From Holothuria scabra (lineage: Eukaryota; Echinodermata; Holothuroidea; Aspidochirotida; Holothuriidae): a DNA stretch of 64,000 nt. The notes under the pieces are model-generated. The model was given only the letters and a program-made list of their open reading frames with translations. It had not been told where the DNA came from and did not search any database. Where the stretch lies: assembly GCA_037179385.1 (NCBI GenBank), contig CM074188.1, forward strand, positions 23,763,318 to 23,827,317. The letters are read 5' to 3'. Positions within the stretch are counted from its first letter, which is position 1. Each line of letters opens with the position of its first letter. This document shows positions 23,291-33,216 of this stretch, piece after piece. The translations under genes were made by a program, and so were the position numbers.

Positions 23291-23872
23291 AGAGGAGAAG
23301 CAGTTGTACTGCAACTTAGACACAGAGTCTGTTTATGATTCACAGTAGTTATATATTTTGTAAGTATCACTGTGAATGTGCCTACACAGGCGAGGTGAGG
23401 TATGGGTACTAATTTGGTTTCCATACCCTGGATGTGACATAAATTTTACTAACTCATAACTTAAGAGAGAGTGCTGTTATTTTAATTTTTCTTGAGAAAA
23501 TGAAGTCACAAATTCCAAACCTTTTTTAATAAAAAGTTTTTCCTTCATTCCACTCAATAAGAGTGGTGTATGCGAATGCTGTGAAGAAAAGTGAATGGTT
23601 ACAGCTGTGGAAGAAGAAACGCAATGTTAGGGCATGTCTTTTAAATCTTCACCCTAGCAGTATATAGCACCAAGACCAATGTGCTTGCCAAATGCACTAT
23701 GAGCACCGCTGCCAGTCGAGAAGTTTGAAATAATAATTCTATCTCCTCTAGCTATCCTTTATTGTGAATTGTGCATTCTGATTGGTTAAACACTCACCTG
23801 TTATTCTGCATCAAACAGTCAGTAGGCTAGTTCTGGTCTAAGATTTACAAAGACTAATTCCTACACACCAAA

Positions 23873-24480
23873 ATGTGCATGCAAGTCAGGCTCATGCAGT
23901 GCATCTTTCATAGTTGCATTCAGACCACTAAGCCTGTTAGATATCTTGCAAATGTCAAGACACCAGTTATGTTTGTTGATGCCACCCCTGGGAGTAGCAT
24001 GGCCAAAGATATTAGGAAAGTTCTAAAGACAAGCAGTCTTAAGATAAAAGTGGTTGAAAGGAGTGGTCAGACCCTCAAACAGACCCTGGTGAAGTCCAAC
24101 CCCTTTAGAAGAAAGAAATGTGGGGAAAATAACTTTGCAATCTATGCATATATATTGACAGTTATATAGATTGTAAAGTCCATTATGTTGTGTATAAGAT
24201 ATTTTGTAAGGAGTCTGGTGACAAACTCCAGGGGATGTGCATTGGTGAAACTTCAAGAAGTATAGGTGAATAATGAACACTGGGAACTATACTCAAGAAA
24301 ATCTGAAAAAGGTCAGTAGTCCATCTGCACATGGCCGAGAGCCATGGAGGATACCATCGTGGTATTCAAGTGAAAATTGTTTGAAAGTTTAAAGATGATG
24401 CTAAGTTACATCAGGTTGGGGAGGCCAAACATATCAGAATTGTGAGACCTGAGATGAACAAAAAGGATGAGTGGGAAGAC
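23873..24480 (+). pseudogene. Decayed retroelement ORF, C-terminal GIY-YIG-like region
   Basis: An open stretch reads VKTPVMFVDATPGSSMAKDI, then KIKVVERSGQTLKQTLVKSN and P...KCG. A second frame resumes with CKVHYVVYKIFCKESGDKLQ and GMCIGETSRSIGE; near 24380-24470 the frame DDAKLHQVGEAKHIRIVRPE follows. This order (TPGS, VVE.SG..L...L..SNP, C.K..VVY.I.C...G..YIGET.R) is that of the C-terminal part of widespread invertebrate retroelement proteins. Stops and frame changes show it is inactive. It says nothing about nearby genes. Confidence 0.6.
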
Positions 24481-25089
24481 TTGAAAAGCCAGTGGCAAAA
24501 GGCAAGATCTCAAAGGCCAGTGCATGAGGGCAATTGTCTTTTCTATCTTACACCCTTGACCATATCCATGCTTCAGTAATCTCATTATTTCTAGAAACCT
24601 AAGAGATTTTAATGCTTTCTTATACACTGCTTGTACAACATTTCATGAAGCAGTTCATAGTGTGTGTTTGAACTGGAGAAGGGCAACAATGTTGCTGAAA
24701 ATTTGTTCAGGTTTGTAACCTATAGAGCCTGAAATGGCATCTAAGTTAGGCCTATGCAATACATGTGAACTCAAACAGACTTATTAAATTAGGCCTAGGA
24801 TGATTAACAAACGTTAAATTTGCAGTGCCTGAAACTAAAATGATTCTGCATTTGTAATGCAATCGACCCAAAAAACATCTACGCCTAGGCCTTGGTCAGC
24901 AACGTCAACAGACTGACGGCGGCACCTGGCTGTGCTCTGTGCCTGTGTGTATATGTGCCACGATGTCATCGTGGATCTGGCTACAACACAAAAGTAGGCT
25001 AGTACAAGTCCAATGGCAAAATGGCACCTGACAATAATTGTTTTGAAGGACCGTTCGGATATCGAAGAAAAAGACAAAGTTAGGCTCTA

Positions 25090-25320
25090 ATCACAAACGG
25101 GTTACGAACCTTCAGTGCTCAGGTTCATCCACAATTAAAACACCGCAATTTAAACTACAATCCGCGGAGAGGTTCCACTTCTGAATAGTGCAGTACTAAC
25201 GTGTGCACTGATCTGCCGCACTCGTCTTGACCTGCGTAGCGCCTCTCTGGCTGTCGCCCCTCAGCGATGAACTAGACGAAAAATTCGTTCGCCCCGCAGG
25301 CTACACTTCGTCTAGGTGCA
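25090..25320 (-). promoter_or_regulatory. SKIC3: CpG-rich stretch, candidate SKIC3 promoter / first 5' UTR exon
   Basis: The density of CG dinucleotides is much higher than in flanking sequence (GCCGCACTCG, GCGTAGCGCC, TTCGTTCGCCCCGC). A possible donor CACTGAAG/GTTCGTAA lies near 25110 on the minus strand and could pair with the acceptor at 21015. A 9-bp inverted repeat CTAGACGAA...TTCGTCTAG sits at 25272-25315. The link to SKIC3 is inference. Confidence 0.4.
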
Positions 25321-25864
25321 GTAAGGTAAGCAGGTAGCAAACCATTAATTCAAATGTTCTTACTCCGAATAATATGGACTGACATATTAAGAGCCTTAAA
25401 TTTACAGGACCAGTTTTTCAAAAATTTTCCTTATGATTCGGCCAACCAATGGTGACGCTCCACTTAGATAGTATAACGGTAGAACATCCTGCTGAACAGA
25501 GCTTTTTAGGCGGCTTGCACATCACATTTCGTTATGTCAATATTAGGAACTATTTGTTCTATAACAAGAAAATTACGATATGTGGATCAAGCAGAAAAAG
25601 ACACAAATACAGTATCGTTTTACATCTAAGTCTCAGTAGGAGACAATAGAACGTTTATCTCCCTCCCGGGAGCAGTTGGTAGACTTTGTCATTCCTCACA
25701 CTTCTGAAGGATGGTAACCCGTGCGTTTTTTCTCAGGCTAGTTCTTTCGGTGATTTTTTAGATTGCTAATTGATTGAACATATTATTACAAACGAATGCT
25801 TAAAATAGCGACTGTTTCGTTTCTATTCGCAAGCCTGGGAGATGCCATTTCCGTCTATCTAGGG

Positions 25865-26152
25865 CATGGGCGTCCGCAGTTAAGGGCAAGGGGGGTCACT
25901 TGCCCCCCCCCCCCCCGGAAAATCGAACATTTGAAAAAACGTATAAAAATCAAAGCAAAAACCCAAACAAAACGTGTTTTCTGAGTTTCTATGCCAAAAA
26001 TAGGCTTTAGAAATGCCATTTCCAGCAATCTGGGAGGCATTTGGGGCTGAAATTTTCGCATGTTTCATGTCAATTCATGATGACTCGGAGGTTTTGCCCC
26101 CGTCTAGAAATTTTGCCCCCCCCCCCCGACTTTTTTTCTGCGGACGCCCATG
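25865..26152. mobile_element. hAT-type MITE with 15-bp TIRs and 8-bp TSD
   Basis: Perfect inverted ends CATGGGCGTCCGCAG (25865-25879) and CTGCGGACGCCCATG (26138-26152), flanked by the direct repeat ATCTAGGG (25857-25864 and 26153-26160). An 8-bp target duplication and this TIR style are those of hAT transposons. Each end is followed by a C-rich tract of 10 or more bases. Confidence 0.9.
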
Positions 26153-26313
26153 ATCTAGGGGCTGGGGTCTGGAATTTTCAAAATGTAATTCTTTTTTCGC
26201 CCGTGTGTCCACCCAAAATGGCGCTGAGTCATGGCCTCTTAGCATGGGTGTCGATTTGATTTTCAAAGTGGCGCTGGACTAAATTTTTTTCTCCTGTCCT
26301 GGTAAGGTTTCCA

Positions 26314-27226
26314 CAGCGGCGTAGCTACACATTTTTGCAGGGGGAGTGGGAGGTTGTGAGTAAGCAACCAAATTTTACAATTTTTAAAAGGGCGTTTGTG
26401 AACACCATTGTACTTGAGGGTAGGGACACAATTTGCGGAGCGCGCAGCGCGCTGAAACTTTTGTCTTATTTTGAATATTTGAAAATATGGAGCTTTCATG
26501 TATTGCAGGAAAGCTTGGATTAGGCTTAGTTTCCTATCAGGAAATTTGAAAATTTGGGGGATTACTGAAGACTTTGTGTATCCTGTTGACCGGCGACCAA
26601 AGATTGTTGTTGCTACAAAATGTTATCCAATGCCTACGAAATGAGGCACTCCGACGAAATTTTTTGAGTCAAGAGCTTATATTGGAGGAAATTTGGAATT
26701 TTATGAAAGAAAATTTGTAAAAGTACCACTGAAGTACCACTGTAGTTTACCGTTGTCACTTCGAATTCTGGTGTCACATGTAGCAAATTTCCGATTTTGT
26801 CACCTCTAGAGCTCGGAAAAGTTTACCAAATTTAACTTATGGACGTCTCTGCTTCAGAGGCCGCGAAGCCAATTTTGAAGTGCGGGGGGTAATCATCGAA
26901 GCGATCTAATATGTCCAACAAAATAGATACAGTTTAAGACGGCCCAAAATGCCCACAGTAAAAATAGTGCAGGGGATGATAAGCCCCGCCCCCTATTCCC
27001 CCGTCTCCGCGGTCCCTGTGCTTATAGAATTGCAATTTACGGCGCGCGAACCAGGCGGAAAATTTTGCTTTTTTGAAACAACTAGTGACGAATATGGATC
27101 GCTTATTGGAGAGAACTTGGACTTTCATGAGTTGTCAAAACCACGATGTAGACTGGTTTCACAAATGGCAGATTTCCGAATCCTTTATTTCTCCAGAGCC
27201 ACCTACCCCCTGTAGCTACGTCACAG
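26314..27226. mobile_element. Larger hAT-like non-autonomous element
   Basis: Left end CAGCGGCGTAGCTAC (26314) and right end GTAGCTACGTCACAG (27212-27226) are inverted with 3 mismatches; flanks GGTTTCCA and GGTGTCTG resemble a decayed 8-bp duplication. Internally it has GAGCGCGCAGCGCGC and repeated ATTGGAG...TTTCATGA blocks, but no transposase. Confidence 0.55.
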
Positions 27227-27253
27227 GGTGTCTGGAAAAAGGGGTCCCAGATC

Positions 27254-27455
27254 AGTGGCGACACCAGGATTTGAAAAGTGGGGGGGGGGGGCAAATGGAG
27301 GGCAAAAGAAAATGTTGGGGGGCAAAAAATATTCGCGCACAGCGCGAAAACGAGCGCGAGACTTACCGGGTGGGATCCAGGGGCTCGCCTTAGGGCCCCT
27401 GGTGGGGTCCAGGGGAAAAGCCCCGGTGGGGGTCCAGGGGGCGAAGCCCCCGGAA
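27254..27455. repeat. GC-rich terminal fragment with about 27-bp repeats
   Basis: Begins CAGTGGCGACACCAGG (a hAT-like end), a G12 tract, GCGCACAGCGCG, then three imperfect units of the type GGTGGGGTCCAGGGGCGAAG. No matching right end found. Confidence 0.55.
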
Positions 27456-30189
27456 GCTCTGAGGTTTTAGCAAATCTCTTGGTAAAAATTTAAGTCTCAG
27501 GATAGGTGTATTTTGGTCCATAATGCATCATTCAAAGCAAAGATTCCAAATGATTTAAGTAAATAGAATCAACGAAAATTGTGACAATTTGCGAAGGATA
27601 TGAACAAAAGTTCTAATAGTAAGGGACCATTTTCCATGAAAGAAGGTAAAATCCATAAACTGATCAAAGGATACCTCAATATACTGCAGGAAAATCGCAG
27701 ATCTAGGGGGATGGTACCCACTTGTGTTACTGAGACACCGTTGCATAGGCCTGCCGATGTTAGATTGATGATACAAAACATCAAAATAGGGGGCCTATGT
27801 CCTTTCGAAGTTTAGCACGATACCTCATCATACGCTATCTGCAGACAGAGAATGGAGGTGTACCCTTATTTCAGATTGAAGGTTTTACTTCTGAAATAAT
27901 GGTCTAAATACGAAATGGTGGAAACGCTATACGAATGTGTGATGTGCTCGTTTCCAAATTAAAAATTCATAAAAACATAGTAGGGGACAATTCCTCTTCT
28001 TCAAATTCCTAAATGTTGTGCTCCTTCATAACCACACATGCTGCCCTATGCACTCGAACAATCGACATAACCATAGAGACAGATAAATAATGTATGTTTG
28101 ATAAGCAAGTGAAAAAAGAACATCAATGAGACCTCAAGCGCGAAAATTTTGGGGATTTGCAAAGTATAAATGTGTAATTATTGATACAGAAATCGATCGT
28201 AATCGGTAGAGCACATCTTTCATAACCTACATGTATAGTATTTTTGGTAGTACCTTACTTTTAACTTTTACGTTAGTTTCCCCTCCATTCAAAAAATTGG
28301 GGGCATGTCCCCCATGTCCTCCCCATATTCGACGCCCATACCGCTTAGATAGTCCAGTTGGGACAGAGTTACTTTTTTCGCCGGCCGAGAAAAATTCTCC
28401 GCCCAAACTTAAATGATTCCATACGTCTAACGTTATTTGCAAGCAAGCTCAGCAAAAGCTGCACAATGCAGCAAAAGTGCTCTAAATTGGGCTAACCTAC
28501 CTCTGTATGGTTATATGACAGAACATGACCATTGTCATCAGAATGAAGTACTTGAAGTTAGTACACTGAGATAATGGCGACTGTTTAAATTGTTGTCTGG
28601 TCGGGACTCATATCAACACTGGAGCAGTGTCTACAACGGCGAAAGACTGCAGTCACTCGTAAAGAGATCCTGGTCTGTCAGGCAGCAGTCCCCCAGTCCA
28701 TGTGGCAACTAACTTCACCACTACATGGGTAAATGCTACAATCTAATTTTCATTGAAAAATAAATATTGTTGAAAATTTAGCGACATTTATGTAGGGGCG
28801 GAGTGAGACGTAAATAAACAGTCTCGGGATATCCGGCATTTTCCGATGTTCAGGGATATATTTTTAAAGAATGTCCCTATCTCTTATTTTGGATCCATCA
28901 CTGTCCGTGAAGTTCATTTTGAGTGAGCGGGCAGGTGGAAGTGACAACAAACTTCGTCTTTCGTGACTTGACCAACTGTTATCAAGCATATTATAGACTA
29001 AATCCAAAATTATTTTTTTTGTCCAGGGTCCCTAAAATGGTACATCAGTCGTGTATGCCCAACAACATAGGAAAGAAGCTAAGTTCCATGGATTTATCAA
29101 AGTTCCAGTTCAAGCCCTCACTACTCGAATTCTGGAGCTTCAAGCAACAAATTTTGTAGACACCTTGAAAACTGAAAAAATCCAAATGAGGAGAGGCCAC
29201 CTCCCTCACACCCTACCCTTATGCACCTCCCTGTGCGACAACGTGTTATGTGTGTCTTCCTTTCCAAAAAATGAACATGGCATGGTCCAGTCATATCTAA
29301 GGCAAATTCTGAAGAAAAATCACAATAAACGTATTTTCTTATATACACACCCAAAAGGAAAAAAAAGTAACAAAAGGCGTTAAATGTTGCGTCAGATTGC
29401 ATCAGAGAGTATATATATTAATTTTAAGGAATTTCTCAAAGGGTAGTGAGACCCCTCCCCTATCTACCAAACCATGCACCCCTTTATTGAAACTTCATAG
29501 ATAAGCTCTTGGTAGGGGTAGACTAGGCGGGCGCAAAAGTCGTACAGACACTCCATTGGTCGTCATCGAGCTTGTTTTAAAATGCTTAAAAATGTGTCAA
29601 ATAGGCTATGACACCTTTTTGCATAACGGTTCTTTTTCATCGCACAAAATTTTCTTCAAAGAGGAGTTAGTCATCCTCCCATTAGACCCCTTAACAGGAT
29701 GGCAATTAGCCAAGCCGTCCTTCACTTTTATTGAAACTTCCTGGATATAGGCCTGAATGTTTTCTTGTGGAAAAATGGTGAAAAGGAGTTAGAAGAAAAA
29801 ATATGAGCAAAATGGTGTGATAGATCACAGGAAAAACGAAAATATAAAACTAAAAAAAGGTTAGAAGTGAAAACAAGAATTAAATATCTGGAACACGTTG
29901 CCTGTTATAAATTACATGATATATTCAAATTATATGATATGTTTATTAGTTATTCGCGCTGCCCGAAAATTACCTGGCGGTGTCTCCACTTAATTGGAGA
30001 ACACCCTAAAAACAGGAATTCCGAAACTTCATATCCCTCCCCAAAAAGGGACTCTCACTAAGGTCCTGTGTGCGGTGATAGAATATCGTATTTAACCTAT
30101 GAACAAAGGTTTGAATTTTTCTACTTAATCAGGATTGTAGATACGATAAAATGTGTAATCTCGATGTTTGTGTGTATGAAGGATAATTT

Positions 30190-30462
30190 TTGGCCTGTAT
30201 AACTAGGCAAGCCGATCACCCCGATGAGGGGAATACATGCTTTTTTAAAGTCCTCCCGACCCTCCGGCAAAAGGCCGTTCGGCGAAGCCAAACTTTAAAC
30301 TGCTTCCTGAAGAAGCCTATTAAGTTCCCTGAGGGACAACACTTGACTAACCTCACGGGCCTCAGACCATTTATATCATTGGTCTGTCATCTATGGCTCC
30401 ACTCCAGACTGGATAAAAAGAACTGATACTACACATGACCTTAGCCAGAAGACCGAGACGAT
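30190..30462 (-). ncRNA. U2 snRNA-like structured segment
   Basis: On the minus strand from 30462 the sequence begins ATCGTCTCGGTCTTCTGGCT, continues AAGGTCATGTGTAGTATCAG and TTCTTTTTATCC. U2 snRNA begins ATCGCTTCTCGGCCTTTTGG, CTAAGATCAAGTGTAGTATC, TGTTCTT, so about 40 of 46 positions agree and the branch-point pairing element GTAGTA is intact. Further on, a short AATGATATAAATGG recalls the Sm-site region. The remainder is unlike the U2 3' half but has several stems: CAGACC/GGTCTG, GCTTC/GAAGC, GTTTGGC/GCCGAAC, CGGC/GCCG, CCCC/GGGG. It could be a divergent U2 gene, a pseudogene, or an snRNA-headed SINE. Confidence 0.5.
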
Positions 30463-30809
30463 CTACATGTGCTGAATAAATGCAGACCAAATTAGGACGC
30501 CAGGTTACCGAAACGAGGTGTAACCGCCGCACTTTGGCTTAGTGACTCTAAATTAGACTATATTCGTGGTTTCAATAACAGGAGTAGTTATCATTTGTAT
30601 ACGGCCAAAACAAATCCATCACCAAGTCAACGGGTTAAACTCGTACTTGATCTTTCCCGACGGCACGCCATTGAAAAATGATCATATGTCGACATGTCCC
30701 TACAAAATAGGGCAGCCTAGGAAGAGGGGTCGTGGTGCGCTGACCCCCTTATCTCCTATTGGCTTTAATAATAGTTGCAACTTAGTCGGATAAAATTTGA
30801 ATATTTATT

Positions 30810-30985
30810 TCAGAACCGCTCCCCAATAGCACGGGTGTCAGATGTCGAAGCTCTTCAGCTGGAAAGAATGTATTTTTAAATAGTGATATGTGGCCCATTA
30901 CGTTTAAGCTTAGCACCTTTAGGAATGCACCATGCATATTTGATGGTACTAAGAATGCATTTCCTGTCTTACGAATTCAGTTTTG
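30810..30985. repeat. Dispersed repeat shared with 43493-43645
   Basis: Shared blocks CACGGGTGTCAG, GGAAAGAATG, TGATATGT, CATATTTGATGGTA and AATGCATTTCCT, same order and orientation in both copies. Probably an old MITE. Confidence 0.55.
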
Positions 30986-31289
30986 GAAAAACAGAAGCCC
31001 CCGGAGACTATACGTCTTTGAGACGTTAGTTTTAATTGGAACCTTGCTGGTCAAATGCTAGTTAAATAGAATGTAGAATCGATAATCCAAATAAGACAAT
31101 ATTGATAGCTGCCATAAGTTACAATTGAAAAAAAAAACTTTCTGGAAGGGGTGGGAGTTGTACGATCTGAATCTGTGTAGGTTATCGAATGTAGTGACCA
31201 AATGGCTAGTAATTTGGGAAATTTGGCAAGCACCCAAAATTTCCGATTACTTGTTTAACGTGTGAATACCACTTTGGGAACCTCTGTTC

Positions 31290-31970
31290 TAGGAACGTAG
31301 GTGACGTCGAAATTTCCGCCTTTTTTAAACAAATATTTGAAAATATTGCATTGGAGAAAATTTTGGATTCTGGGTTTCGTATATATGGAAATGTTAAAAG
31401 TTCAGGAATTACTAAATAATAAGAATTTTTATTGCCAAGTCTGACATTTCGCGACGACCTAAGATCATGTTGTTGCAACGCAATGCTATCTAAGGCCTAC
31501 AAATGGTGACTCTCCGACAATTGAAAAGTTATGAGCCTCCATTGGAGAAAATTTTGAATTTTATGAAACGAAATTCAGGAAAATAGCACTGTAGTTGCCG
31601 ATATCACTTGATGACCTGGTGATTTCGTCATTCCCAGAGATAGGAAAATTTTACAAAACTGATTTATGAGCGAACACTACTGCATTAGGAACTGAAAAGT
31701 GAGGCGCGCGAAACGCACGAAAAATTTTTCAAACCAATAATTCCAAAACTTGAGCTTATTGGAGAAAATTCGGAATTTCATGAAAGAAGGGTTGGAAAAA
31801 CCATAGTGAAGTTGACTGGTGTCACAAAATTGCAAATTTCCGAATTTTTTACTTTTCAGAGCCGGGGATGGGATTTCCCCTGCCCCCCTCCCCCACCATT
31901 TAGCAACCTCACTGGTGGATTCAGGAAATATCACATGGAAACTGTGTATTGGGGGGGGGGGTGTATTGAA
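31290..31970. mobile_element. Second copy of the 26314-27226 family
   Basis: Shared blocks: GACGACCTAAGATCATGTTG against GCGACCAAAGATTGTTGTTG, TTGGAGAAAATTTTGAATTT, GTGGCG-type and GAGGCGCGCGAAACGC. Right end C-rich near 31890. Borders are approximate. Confidence 0.55.
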
Positions 31971-31979
31971 CCGACCTTA

Positions 31980-33180
31980 GTCTCATTCGATGTGGTAGCC
32001 AGGACTATTGGCAAAGGGGACCGGGTGTTTTACTATCTAAGGTGAGCCTCACCATAGGTTGGCATATAGTGTGCAAGAAAATTTTTGGCCCCAAAAGGCT
32101 CCTTGGGGGAAGGAGATAGCATCTCCAGGCAGTTTGATTTGCACTGAAAAATTCCTAAATTAACATTTCTTGTCCTGAAATCTCGTATGATAAGAAGTAC
32201 GTTTTCATAAAAAGTTTTCCAACTTGGCGGAAAGACTAGAGGAGTGTTCTCTATGACCACCCATCACCAACAATCACTTTGATACATCCCAGCCCTAAAA
32301 CCTCATAACACTCACTTTTGCCTGAACTGTTCAATTCAAACCACTGAATGAAGTTGTCTACATTACTCTTTGATTGTGTTCCTATTACATTTACCTTTCA
32401 TATCCAATTTTTTTTATTTTGTGATGGGGGAGGGGGGGACCAGCCCCACCCTCCTCTGGTTATGCCACTGGTCCCACAGCAAAAAAAATCTACCATCCTC
32501 GAGGCTTTCACCTGTATCAAACTCTAAACACATATTCATAGAAACTTGGTAATAATCTTCAACATCCACTGCTCCATTACATGATCCTGCAATAATCTCT
32601 CTGTAGTGAATCATGCACTCATCTTGGACTTCTCCATTTTACATTACAACATAGGCTATGCTGTTTAACCCTCCACTGCTTGGCTCCAATCAAGGCATAT
32701 TTGTGTGCCTCCGGGGTCAGCGGAAAAGAGGACGTAGCACGTCCCGGATCAGCTTCTGTAGGCTGTTGACCCTGTGACCTTAACCTTGTCTCTCTCATAG
32801 TTGTGTCTGAATTTTCGGGTAGCTACTCACAGTTTCGAGCTCCGTGTGAAACAGTTAAGATGTTTGGGGGCCGCGCTCCCCATCTTTAGCAGAAGTGCAA
32901 CGCTGGGCAGTAGAGGGTCATATGTGGCTATTTACACAAAGAATTTCCTTCTCCTTCTTTTAAAATCAATTGCTGTGTATGAACGGGCATGGTTTAACAA
33001 CTCTGGACTTGTACATTTACATCAGGATAATGTACTTCTATGGGTTAACGCTACAAGGATCACTTGCATAAACTCTGGGGTCATGCAAAACCTGTCCTAA
33101 TATATGTACATTGTTTTTTAAAACAGAAATTGTAATGAAGAGATTTGGGACTGAAAGTAAAAATGACACATGCAAATGAT
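31980..33180. other. Intergenic sequence
   Basis: A right-hand hAT-like end (TATGCCACTG after a C-rich tract, near 32460) is present without a left partner. Otherwise I see no gene. Confidence 0.35.
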
Positions 33181-33189
33181 GTTTATAGG

Positions 33190-33216
33190 TTTATTCAATT
33201 TAAATACACATTTATT
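33190..33216 (-). terminator. Two AATAAA hexamers (possible distal poly(A) site)
   Basis: TTTATT on the plus strand at 33190-33195 and 33211-33216. If the DENND4 transcript ran past its cassettes, this would give a 3' UTR of about 5 kb. No transcript evidence is available. Confidence 0.25.

Larger units (their letters stand above)
25330..32700. other. Transposon-rich intergenic block of distinct texture
   Basis: More CpG, GCGC words and C/G homopolymers than either flank, and almost none of the SINEs found elsewhere. It contains the elements at 25865, 26314, 27254, 30190 and 31290. Stretches 27.5-30.1 kb and 30.5-30.8 kb show no gene I can recognise; several open frames of 60-110 codons there have no family resemblance. 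Confidence 0.55.

Noticed and set aside
23757..23860. Possible promoter motif near AT-rich sequence
   Set aside because: Nothing distinguishes it from surrounding intergenic DNA.
24835..25077. Minus-strand open frame of 80 codons next to the CpG stretch
   Set aside because: No family resemblance; more likely a chance frame in or near the SKIC3 5' region.
29051..29383. Plus-strand open frame of 110 codons
   Set aside because: No recognisable family, no splice or promoter context, in the transposon island; not enough to call a gene.
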